From assembly GCA_963969345.1 (NCBI GenBank), contig OZ017769.1, forward strand, positions 4,030,816 to 4,094,815: DNA of 64,000 bases, read 5' to 3'. This DNA is from Turbatrix aceti (lineage: Eukaryota; Nematoda; Chromadorea; Rhabditida; Panagrolaimidae). The translations under genes and the position numbers were made by a program. Positions within the stretch are counted from its first letter, which is position 1, and every line of letters starts with the position of its first letter. The notes below the pieces were generated by a model. The model did not search any database and was not told the origin of the DNA. It saw only the letters and a list, made by a program, of their open reading frames with translations. Positions 49,005 to 59,600 of this stretch are shown piece by piece.

Positions 49005-49077
49005 CCGACATGCATAGACTTGCGCGGTATAATGATGGGTACCGGATAGTTTTCATCCATCTCAAACATGTTTGTTT

Positions 49078-49096
49078 GTTAACAACATTTGTTAAC
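49078..49096. promoter_or_regulatory. Paired GTTAAC sites upstream of gene D
   Basis: Two GTTAAC palindromes at 49,078 and 49,091, 13-bp spacing, as upstream of gene A. Confidence 0.6.
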
Positions 49097-49451
49097 GAGA
49101 TGTTTTTTTTAAGTTTACAATTAGTACAGTTTTTGTATTCTGTAAGCAATAAGCGTGATAAATACCAAGGTAAGTGAACTTGTGAGCTTCATTGACATTT
49201 CAAAATTCTGATTTTTTTCTATTGTCTAAAACTCAACTGCAATTAAATTTTTTTGATATCGACGTTACTGTATCGGCTATAGCGTTCAGTTTATGAATTC
49301 AGGTTCAACAATCTTTGTTTTGAATCTGGCGTGATCCGTCTTTTTCTGTGTCCGATTGTCCGTCGTGCTTACGGTAGTCACGCTAGGCCTAACAAAAGGA
49401 ATATACCAAAATTTATGCTAGGCAGGATTTGTAAACACATTGGAAACACGT
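49097..49451. other. Intergenic between receptor genes D and E
   Basis: No exon is seen. It contains GCGTGATAAATACCA, conserved with the gene A upstream region. Confidence 0.7.
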
Positions 49452-51005
49452 TTATTTCCATTGCTTCTGAAGCATTAAAAAGTGGTTGTCTCTCTCCGGA
49501 ATTTGTAATTTCTTCTCTTCTGTTCGATGTGAAAGCCACTGCAGAGCCTTTGGTCCGAAGATCCAGGACAATGGCACGAGCATGTACTTTATCGAGTACA
49601 AGTTGAGGGTGCTGAAATGCAACAAGCGACTGGTAGCATCTATTCCATTGACGCAGAAGTGAATACACCAAAACAGAGCTATACTTAGGATTGCGAATAT
49701 GAGGACCACGGTTGACGAAAATGCGAGGATTTTAGTTGTTTTGATGTTTTCGAACATTTGGTACTTGTACGAGAGTGTCGTCGTGTACGCGAGGGTTACA
49801 AGTTTTTGTTTCGTAAACCAGAGCACGCCCAAAATAATCTATAAAAAGTACCGATTTTTGGGGTATAGGAAATGTTGCTTACGATTACGAGGGACGCTTC
49901 GATGATACGGATCACGGTATTTAGATAGGTGTTGTGTAATACCATCATTTTAATCCCGACATATCCTATAAGTAGGCACGTTACCCACTGAAAAATAAAT
50001 ATTAAGTTACATAATTGTGTAAACGTATGTTTTTTTTGGCGCCAAATAAAGATGTGAGGAAAGGAATCATTCGCTGGGTGTCAGTCTATGTATATGTAAT
50101 ACATATTATGTATCTTGGTCCTAGATGACCTTTACCTCGAAACAAATGTACAAAATTTAACGTGATACAAAGAAAAGCACACCACGCAAGCTCAACCACG
50201 CGATAACAAAAAAACAAACGAGGAAACTGACTACCCGGAAAGCTTGTGAACCTGCGTAGACGTTGAAGTTAGAGTGGCAAAAGACAAGAAAACAAAATAT
50301 CACAATTAAAATATCGGATGATAAACCCCAGTTAAGAAATTGAACTAGTGTCATTTCTATAAAAAAATTCAAAGTTTAAAAAAAACAACAATTAAAAGAT
50401 CTATTATATGCCGCCCACCACATGATACTTATGCCCACTTATGTTACGAAATTGGACTGATGCTATCATAATGACGTAGTTTTAAACACTCGGTATATCT
50501 TTTTTGGTTTCTCATTTTTTGCAAAAGCTCACCGGCACAATAGCAACACAAATGATCCAGGTGACTTTCTGATCAAAAGTCTTGTAGCAATATGTGCTCC
50601 AGAAAAGGACGCTCAGCAACACAAGCGTGTTCACGAGATAAAACTTGTCGACTCCGGTGTACAAGACGAATACGATGTTCCCTAACTCATCATTCTGGAT
50701 TTTAAAAAGTAACATGCAACCTTGAAAGACGCTGAAATTTTAACCTGTCAGATATGAAATTACCTGATTGGAACTTACCTGATAAATACGTACAAAACGA
50801 GTCCAATGCAGTAGTTAACGAAGGCAACCTTCACGTATAGATGAAGTGCGCGGATCTTCAACTGGAGGCGCAGAAATACAATGACAACGATAAGGGTGCA
50901 CCCGTTACAAAAAAAGTTTGCGTAAATCTGGAGGTAGTTTGCGGTGGTATAGTTCAAATAATCATTGACGGTTGCAGTTTCGTCGTTTTTAACGGACGCA
51001 TTCAT
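49452..51005 (-). CDS. 7TM chemoreceptor, Sra-superfamily-like, array gene E
   Basis: Four exons (51005-50779, 50731-50533, 49987-49883, 49838-49452) encode 305 aa. Exon 1 is 9 nt longer than in the paralogues, adding three residues near MNASVKNDETATVNDYLNYT. Subtype 2 by its N-terminal half and its QKQWK end. However, the TM6-preceding segment reads TTTLSYKYQ and AFSSTV like genes D and F, so exon 4 looks mosaic. The acceptor TTTTTTGTCAG lies just before the ATG. Intron 2 is 545 bp and holds a small open frame on the same strand. Confidence 0.9.
50157..50354 (-). CDS. Small nested membrane-type ORF in an intron of gene E
   Basis: A 65-codon frame (ATG 50,354, stop 50,157) lies inside intron 2 of gene E on the same strand. 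An acceptor-like TTTTTTATAG sits just upstream of the ATG. It contains two strongly hydrophobic stretches (ILIVIFCFLVFC and VVSFLVCFFVIAWLSL). It is not similar to the flanking receptor exons. It could be a nested gene, a cryptic exon or chance, and I do not recognise it. Confidence 0.25.
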   Translation of the reverse strand: MTLVQFLNWGLSSDILIVIFCFLVFCHSNFNVYAGSQAFRVVSFLVCFFVIAWLSLRGVLFFVSR

Positions 51006-51092
51006 TGCTGACAAAAAATTATTACTTCTTTGTCGAAGTTGTTTTGTATGACCGCACTATGGTTCAATCTGCGTTTGTACTTACCCTTGGTC

Positions 51093-51114
51093 GGATTATG
51101 TTGGCACCGCCTTT
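51093..51114 (-). promoter_or_regulatory. Shared upstream element (gene E)
   Basis: GGATTATGTTGGCACCGCCT, about 90 bp upstream of the gene E ATG. Confidence 0.75.
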
Positions 51115-51159
51115 GTCTGCACAACGAAATTAACTACTACAATTCGCTTCGAGTCTGTT

Positions 51160-51358
51160 GGGACATTTTATCACGAGATTTTTTGTCCTTCCTCAATGAC
51201 ATTCGTTATTTTTTGGCACCTGTCAGAGCCAGAAGTTTCAATTTCATTCTTAAATTAACAACAAAACATAATAAAACCTATAACAACATACTTTACATCA
51301 AGTTGCAAAAAATGAAATATCTCTGGTATCTTGCATTTCTGAAATTCAGGGATACCGT
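51160..51358. repeat. Upstream block of gene E duplicated from gene F
   Basis: About 190 bp here match 53,305-53,505 upstream of gene F: TTTATCACGAGATTT, then AGTTTCAATTTCATT, AAATTAACAACAAAACA, GAAATATC-CTGGTATC and GAAAT-CAGGGA in the same order. The duplication unit therefore includes 5' regulatory DNA. Confidence 0.8.
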
Positions 51359-51501
51359 TGTATCATCTTGACGCAATTAATGATGTCCTCCGGGTCGCGG
51401 GAGCTGCCCGTCCCGAGATAAATATAATATTATGAGGTGCCACGAGCATTTTGTGCATACCGAAAATGTATGAATTACATTTTTTGTTGAATTTCAGAAT
51501 T

Positions 51502-53008
51502 CTAAACGACTGGAGGCAACTTTTCTTCCCACTGCTTCTGAAGCATTACAAAGTAGTTGTCTCTCTCCGGAACTTGTACTTTGTTGGTTTCTTTACGATA
51601 CGAAAACCACCGCAGAACCCTGGGCCCAACGATCCAAGACAGTGGTACGAGCATGTGCTTAATCGAAAACAATATCAGGATGCTAAACTGAACCAAGTTA
51701 CTGGAGTTATCTATTTCATTGAAGTAGAGGTGAATATACCAGTAAAAAGCAATGCTTAATACTGCGAATATGAGGATCACGGTTGACGAGAATGCGAGTA
51801 GCTTGGTTGTCTTTATGTTTTCAAGCATTTGGTATTTGTAAGACAGTGTTGTAGAGTATGCGAGAGTGACGAGTTTTCTTTTCGTTAACCAGAGCATGCC
51901 CAAAATTATCTGCAAAAAATGGATGAATTCGGGGATATGTAGCAAAGATGGCTTACGATTATGAGAGATGCTTCGATGGCGCGGAACGCGATGCTGAGGT
52001 AAACGTTTTGCAACACCATCATGTAAGTTTCTGCATAGCCTATAAACATACATGTGATCCACTGAAAAAATGAAAGTTGATGAGTCGAATGATAGTTTTT
52101 CTTCTGCAGGGTAATGCCCCGTTTTGGAGTAATTTACGTGCCAAAAATGCTAATTAAGACACGCGCAGGTTTTATAAAATTAAAACGATTTTTTATACAT
52201 GCTTAAAGCATGCTGCAATACAAACAATCGCGTATACAACAAGAGGTATAATACAGATGTACATAAATAGTATGTGAATATTATGTAGAATCATTAAGTT
52301 TCTATTGTTTTTTTTCGGATTTACTTGTTGGTTTAATCAGAAAGTCATTGATGAAACCCAGTAAATTTTTGACGTCAGTTGTATATTGTAATAATATTAG
52401 TCATAGAAAAAACCATTCTGAAAAACGGAATTAAAAAGGTATAAGCTAAACAAAAAAACTATAATTATAACTATTATATATAAATGCGCGCTGATTTAAG
52501 TGTGGTTTTTTGGTCCCAGTTTTTATTCACATACACTTACCGGTACAATGGTCACACAAATAATCCAGCGAACAGTCCGATCAAATGTTTTGTAACAGTA
52601 GGTGCTGTAGAAGAGGACGCTCAGCAACACTAGGGAGTTTATAAGATAGAACTTGTCAATACCGACGTACAAGACGAACGTGATGATCCATGTTACGGGG
52701 GTTTGGATTCTTAAAAGGTATAAGCAACCTAGGAAGACGCTGAAATGTCATAATGCATAGTGGTAAGTTACCAGACACATAGAAACATACCTGATGATGA
52801 CGTATACTATGAGGCCGACGCAGTAGTTAACGAAAAGCGCTTTTACATAGCAATGCAGTGCGCGGATCCTGAGCTGAAGGCGTAGAAAAATATAGACAGC
52901 AATAAGAGTGAATCCGTTGCACAGGAATATGACGCAGAACTGGATGTAATTTACAGTGGTGAAGTTATTATAATCATCGACTGTTGCATTTCCCTCGGAT
53001 GCATTCAT
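51502..53008 (-). CDS. 7TM chemoreceptor, Sra-superfamily-like, array gene F
   Basis: Four exons (53008-52791, 52739-52541, 52061-51957, 51909-51502) encode 309 aa. Subtype 1: MNASEGNATVDDYNNFTTVN with two glycosylation sequons, LSYKYQMLENIKTTKLL before TM6, and ending EKLPPVV. It is the first gene of the array in transcription order, immediately downstream of the guanylyl cyclase gene on the same strand (about 670 bp gap). The exon 3-4 region resembles gene D most. Confidence 0.9.
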
Positions 53009-53107
53009 CGCGAGTGAAAAATTTTAGAAACAACGTCTTTGTGTAGGTTATATCGTATCCCACTACCAACAGTCTGCGTCAACTGGTATTTTTACGTTCA
53101 CCCGAGA

Positions 53108-53130
53108 GGATTCTGTTGGTACCGCCTCTG
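53108..53130 (-). promoter_or_regulatory. Shared upstream element (gene F)
   Basis: GGATTCTGTTGGTACCGCCT, about 100 bp upstream of the gene F ATG. This is the most diverged copy; the gene-strand TAATCC is changed to GAATCC. Confidence 0.6.
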
Positions 53131-53214
53131 CCGACAGACACAGAACTACGCGGCGTAATGACAACCCTGGGGGCACCAGGAAATTGTAGTCCGTCCGGTA
53201 TATCCTGTTTGTTT

Positions 53215-53233
53215 GTTAATGAGATTTGTTAAC
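53215..53233. promoter_or_regulatory. Paired GTTAAT/GTTAAC sites upstream of gene F
   Basis: GTTAAT and GTTAAC with starts 13 bp apart, as upstream of genes A and D, with one base changed in the first site. Confidence 0.5.
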
Positions 53234-53680
53234 GAGTGGACTTTTTAGTTATTTATCACAACATTTGTATAAGCGATGGTGATGCCAAAGTAATTTAATT
53301 TGTGACAATTTATCACGAGATTTGTTTAATCTTGTACTTAACTTTTTTGATAGTTACCTGTCATTCAACAAAGCCATGAGTTTCAATTTCATTTTTAAAT
53401 TAACAACAAAACAAAATAAAACCTTTGACAGCATATTTTACACCAATTTGCAAAAAAAAGAAATATCACTGGTATCGTGCGTTTTTGAAATCCAGGGAAA
53501 GGCGATGGTTGAGAGCGGGGAGGAGCGGGATGAGGGTGGGGGTAACCGGATGATGAAAGGTGTGTCGTTTAAGTAGAAGCGAGATAATCTGTGGTGCAGC
53601 TTCAATTCTACTGATCTGATACAACCCGTTGCTGGTGTGTGATAAATGTTGCTGAGGTGGTGGCTGCGCGAGAGGCAAGA

Positions 53681-56600
53681 CTACCTGAACTCGGGGCCAA
53701 AGTCGGGCACGTGCTTGTCTTTGTACGACTTGAGCCAGTACGTCGTCTGAAGGCCTTTGCCCTTCATCTCGATCTTGCCGCGAAGATCCAGCTTGAAATC
53801 TGGGTCTTTGGAGAGGATTTGTTCTGTCGCGGATGAGACGTGGATTCGTAGGGCTGAAAAAAAGGGTCATTAGGCGGTCTTGCATAGGTTTTGAGGCAAC
53901 TTACGCAGTCCATTAGATTCCATACGGCTGCTCGTGTTGACAGTGTCACCGAAGAGGCAGTATCTCGGCATCTTGGAGCCAACGACACCTGCGACGCAAG
54001 AACCTAAAAAAATTTGTGAGATAAAAAATTGTCCGTCAGCACGTAAAAACTCACCCGAATGCATTCCAATACGAAGCTTGAGCTGCTCGCCCGGTCTATG
54101 CCGTATCGTAAAGTTCTTGACCTTGGTTAGAAGCGCGAGAGACATCTGCGCGATCTGCGACGCGTGATCGTCGTCGCGCTCGGGCAACCCGCTGACGACC
54201 ATGTACGCGTCGCCGATGGTCTCCACCTTGTAGACACGGAAGTTGTCGACGACCTGGTCGAAAGCTAGGTAGAGGTCGTTGAGCAGCGTAACCACCTGCA
54301 TAGGCGTCGAAGCGGACGAGAGCGCGGTGAATCCGACGATATCCGAAAAGTAGATTGTCACGCAGTCGTACGACTCGGCCTGAACCGCGCGTCCGCCGAT
54401 GAGTTGATCCGCGACGGAGGGCGGCAGCAGCTGGTGCAGTAGCTCCTCGACTTTCTTCTTCTCCGCGAGGTACTCCTGCGTGCGTTCCTCGACGAGGCCT
54501 TCCAAGTTGGTCGCGTACTGCTCCATACGCTTCAGCAGGTTGTCCACGAGATTTGATGTTTCGTTGTCTCTGAAACGTAGGTTTTTGTTAGATAGGAACT
54601 CCGTGCAAGAGGTAGTCAACTTACTTGTTCAACGAGTGGACAACCTTGCGTATAGTGCTGAACTCCGGCCTGTAGGAAGGCTCCTCGGACCAGCATGACT
54701 CCATGAGATCGGTGAGCTTTTTGTGCGTTTCGGGCTGTTCTTCAGTCGCCGAAATATCTATGAGATGCGGTCTGAAGAGCATGCCATTGTAGCTGTTGGG
54801 GCCCTCCTTGACGTTCTTGATGATGTTCTCCGGGTCGAGGGAGACGTCCGGACCGAGGTACCACGCGCCCTTGCGGTAGAGCATTTCGTGCAGGATGAGG
54901 CCGAAACTATACACGTCGCCTTTCTGCGTGCCCTGAGGCGGCATGTCGTCCATGCGCAGTAGTTCCGGTGCCGTCCATTGTCTTTCTAAAATCAACAATT
55001 GTTATACACCATTTTTTGTCCTGCGGGGATAAAACTCACTTTTATAGTGCGCGTGATGGTCACCTTCTTCGAGGAGAGAAGTCTCCAGCTTATGAAGATC
55101 CGCCAGACCAAAATCAGTGACTTTAAGGACGAATCTTCCGTCAACGACGCAGTTCGACGTTTTTAGCTTGCCGTGGGATCGGATTTCACTGTTGTGGAGG
55201 AAGTACATGCCCTTGACCAGATCGTGGAGCAGAGAGATCTTCATCATCTTATCCAGCTTGATGCCGTCGTTTTCTAGGATATCCTCTAGCGAGCCCTTGG
55301 GACAGTATTCGGTGACCACGCAGTAGTGCGGTGCGTCTACACAGGCGCCGGCGAAGCGGGTGATGTGGTCGTGCTGGAGGTCCTTCATCCGCTTGAACTC
55401 CATGAGCAGCTTTCGCGAGAGCTCGAGTTTAGGATACTTTTTGACGTCGATGCGGAGCATTTTGATCGCGACCATCTGACCCCTGTACGTAGCTGTCTTG
55501 GTGAACATCTGCACGTTCGTCTGCATCTGGATGGTCTCGACGGAGCCGCCGGAGTGCATACTGTACATGCCAAATGACAACTTTCGAGGTAGGCGGTTGG
55601 AGAGGGGCTTCTTCGCGTCGTACTCGTCTTCTGCGGATGATTTTTTCTTTGTCGAGTTGCTGTTTGATGGGGAGGACAGCGCGCGGTCGTCGTAGTGCTA
55701 AAATAGGATTTTATGAACGCATATGCTTAAGTAAGGTCCAAAAACTCACGGCATGATGATTGTTCTCGAGCATCTTGTCCCCAGAAGGCGATGACTTCTT
55801 CCGCGTAAACATGCTGATCTTTCGCTCGAACATGGACGAGATCTTGCGAGTAGCACCTGACGAGCTGCTCCGCTAGAAAAAAAGATGTCATATTTACTTA
55901 GTAAAAAAAACATGGCTCGGACCACACAAAGCGGTCGACGCACAACACACCACAAGTGCTGATTAACTTTTAATTAAAGGAAGAAAAATTAATCTATTTA
56001 GTATACGATCCGGAAAGGTGAAAAAAAAGGTGAAAACAGGTGACAGACGACGATGAACGAATCACGAAACAAAAGAAGTGTTGCAAAAAAAGTGTCAAAA
56101 CAAAAAAAAACAAGGGGAGATAGCGGGAGAAAAAGTGCACGTGCACGAAACGCGTTACGGTCTGATTCCTTCGATCAGATGAATCGAAGGAAACGTGCCG
56201 TAAACAGTGCAGAAGTGCAGAGCAAGGCATAAAATCCGGCCGGCCGGCCGCAAAAGCCGGCACGGCCGGCCGGCCGCGGCCGGCTGCGGGCCGGCTTTTC
56301 GATTCAAGGCCGGCCGAAAAAGCCGGGAAAAGCCGGAAAAATATTCGAAAGTTGATTTTTTTCGAAAAAAGTACAATTTTCTGACGTTTTTGTGCTTCAT
56401 TCGTCTTTTTTTTTTCACTTTTTACTACTATTGTGCATTTTTCCATAATATTAGGTTGTTTCCAAAAAAATTTTTTTTCTAAATTTGGTCAAATTTTACG
56501 AAAATAATCCTAAAATAAAGCACGAAAATTTTTTTTTAAAAATAAGCCGCGGCCGCGGCCGGCCGGCTTCGGCCTGAAAATTTAGGCCGGCCGGCGGCCT

Positions 56601-59600
56601 GATTTTTAGGCCGGTTTTATGCCTTGGTGCAGAGTGCAACAGAAAAGCCACCGGTCTCGCCGACGTGGAAAGTGCACACTTACCAGTCGCATACGCATCG
56701 CAAGCATGTCGAGGTCATCGTTTTCGCCAAACTATAAATTGCATGGAAATAATATAGGCAATCAAAAATAAATAAATAAAATATATAAATAAAAATGGGT
56801 GCAAAAAAAGAGAGAGAGAGAGAGCAAAAAATGTCTGAATTCGTCAAAAAAACTTTTTTGAGTTAGTAGGGGATTAAAAATTTGTGAAATTAAAAAAAAC
56901 ACTGTATGAGCGTTTTTGTTGACAAATGAATGAATAAAAAAAAATTTCCAACAACCTGCGCGCAACGTGCGGATCTTATGCATGTTGCGCGCAAGCTGCC
57001 GATAAGCAATACATAAGAAAAAGCGTAAAAATGCCAAAAATCAAGCAAGGGAGGTACAAAAAAGGGGATACAATACCGGAAGAAATATTCGAAGCTTCGG
57101 GGAAGGTTCAAAACGATAAAAAAAATTCAAAATGATTTTAATAAAAAAAACATCCAAAAATTACAAAATGAGTAAAGTCTAGAAAAATTCTGAATTTGAC
57201 ATGTTATGTGCATAATAAATACAACGGTTGATAAAAAATTTTAAAAATGAAAAAAAGGTGCAATAAAAAAATTTTTAAATTTGAAAAATAATTGTTTTAA
57301 TCAAAAAAGACGTTCAATTACAAGATGATAATAAATAAATACATGACAGACTAAAAAACAAAACCCACTTTATCGGAAGTGACGGAAGTCTTGGAGTTTG
57401 ACCTGAGTAGTGCTTCAGACTGGTCAGGGTGGTTGTAGATGTCAGCCTTGCGGGATCGTTTCTTTTTTTTCTCGCGCCGACTGCCATCGTCACCGTCTAG
57501 CTCCTCGTAGCGGATCTTCCACGACATGGCCGCAAGCTCGGTTTCCAGTTTGTACCTCCTGTAGAAAATCAAAAATCCGACAAGGAGGAAAACAATGACC
57601 AGTCCAGCTCCGATCAGCATGTAGACGTAAATCGGATAGCCTTCAGGACATTTGGAATGATCCCAGCCGCAGATCGGCGAATCCTTGGGCGGCTTTCCGC
57701 CAACCCAGTGAAAGTCGGTCACGTTGCGCAGCTCGTTCTGGGCCCCGGAATAATAGGCGACTTCGACGAATTTATCCTGCGAGGGATCGAGATCGAGCAG
57801 GGAATAGTCGCTGTACCGGTCGCCGTTCTGGTCGATGGAGACGTTGCCCGTGATGCCGACGAACGTCCGGTTCCACATCTTGGACGTGATGTAGCGGCCG
57901 TTGCGGGGGTCGAGGCCCTCAGCGAGGGTCTCGTTGAGCGCGATCGCGTACAGCAGCACCGCGTCGTAAAAAGCACTAATAAAGTTATTCATCTAAAAAT
58001 TGTTTTTTCCATCATTTCCGGTCCTTAAGCAAGAAAAACCCCGCTCAACGAGGCCACTTTTTTTTCCGCTCGATTGAGCTAATATAAATTAAATTTTAAA
58101 AACATGCATAAAAATAAGCTCGTGACTGTTTGTTTAAACGTAAAAGTACAACATCAACAATTCATGAAATTATTTAAAAAACAATTTTGTTTATTCATCC
58201 CAAAAAAAAGCACAACATACCTCGTATTCTTTGCCCGTTCGTTTTGAGTACTGGTAATTGGTTTCCGCGCGTTCCTTTACCCGAGATTCAAAGTTTTTGT
58301 ACTCGTCGAGATCAGACCTTCTCAGCGAGATGGTCTTGAGTGCCCTGTACGCTTCCTTGGCTTTTTCATTTTCAGGTGAGTTTGTGTCATTTGCCCTGAT
58401 CCACGGCTTTTCAGCGTGGGAACTGCAAAAAAATTGGGTTAGAATTCGGTCGAGGGAGGAGCAGCTGAAGTCTTACCCCGTGGAGACATCGATGTTGATG
58501 AAGACATACTCGCCAGAAGTGGCCATGCCGAGGTCGTGTGCACTCAGCATGATTTCCCGTACCGTATCCGGACTTGCGCATAGGATGATCACTGAAATTA
58601 CGATCAGTTGAAAAAAAATCATTTTCATGAAAATTCCCAAAAAAAAACATTTTTTGTTTCAGATCACACATTTTTGTACATACATGCATTTTTCACTCAC
58701 ACCAAACAACCAACGTCTCTTCGACGTGCAAAAAACCCTTTTCCTGTTGGGGTATAAATAATCCCGGACGTTTCCGGAAGGCCGGAAGGTCTTCCGGCCC
58801 ACCACCGTGGTTCGGTTAAAACAACCACATAATTTGTTGCCCTCCATCTTGTCATTCTTCGCATGGGTAAAATATACCCTCCAAGTTCAGTTCAGTTTGC
58901 CTGCATAATTTTCCGACTTTTCAAACAAACAAAAAAATGCCGTGCCGTCAACGGCGGCGTCAATGGTGTGCTTCGGCGAATGTTTCGTTCGTTCCCTTAT
59001 CGACTGGGCGCGGTTCGCGGTTGCGGTTGGTTCTAATAAGTCCAATGGCCCAGTTTCCTTTCCGCCCGACAACACAACACGTCTCATCTCATTGATGCGT
59101 CCGAAGCTGCCAAAAAAAGCAGGCGCGCGCTTTTGGCCGGCAACTTCCTGCACGCGTCGACTTCCTAGATAAAGTGGGCTAAATTGCGTTATCAAATCGA
59201 TGCCAGATGGCTTGCTATGGCCAGTTGCGGGTTTGAGATAAATTATCATGCCTGGGCCCTCGGAGCAGCTAAAAACCCAAAAACCCGTGCAACCCGATCC
59301 TCATCTCTCACCCAGACAACTTTGCAAGCAGATCGTAAAAAGCGGTTGCGATGATGACAGAGAGGCGTTCAGAGATGACAAATGACTGACAGCGGTGGAT
59401 AAAAAAGAGTGCTTTCTTTTTTTTCTCCACTTGCCAATCTTCAAAAACATATAAACAAAATTTTTTCCTTGAAATAACAACATTTTGAGTGAAAAATAAA
59501 TCGCATGCTAGTAAAAAAAATGAGAATGATTGCCAATAAATTTTGCAAGTTGGAGACCTTGCCAGATAAATAAAAATCACACAAATCAGGCCCCTGAAGG

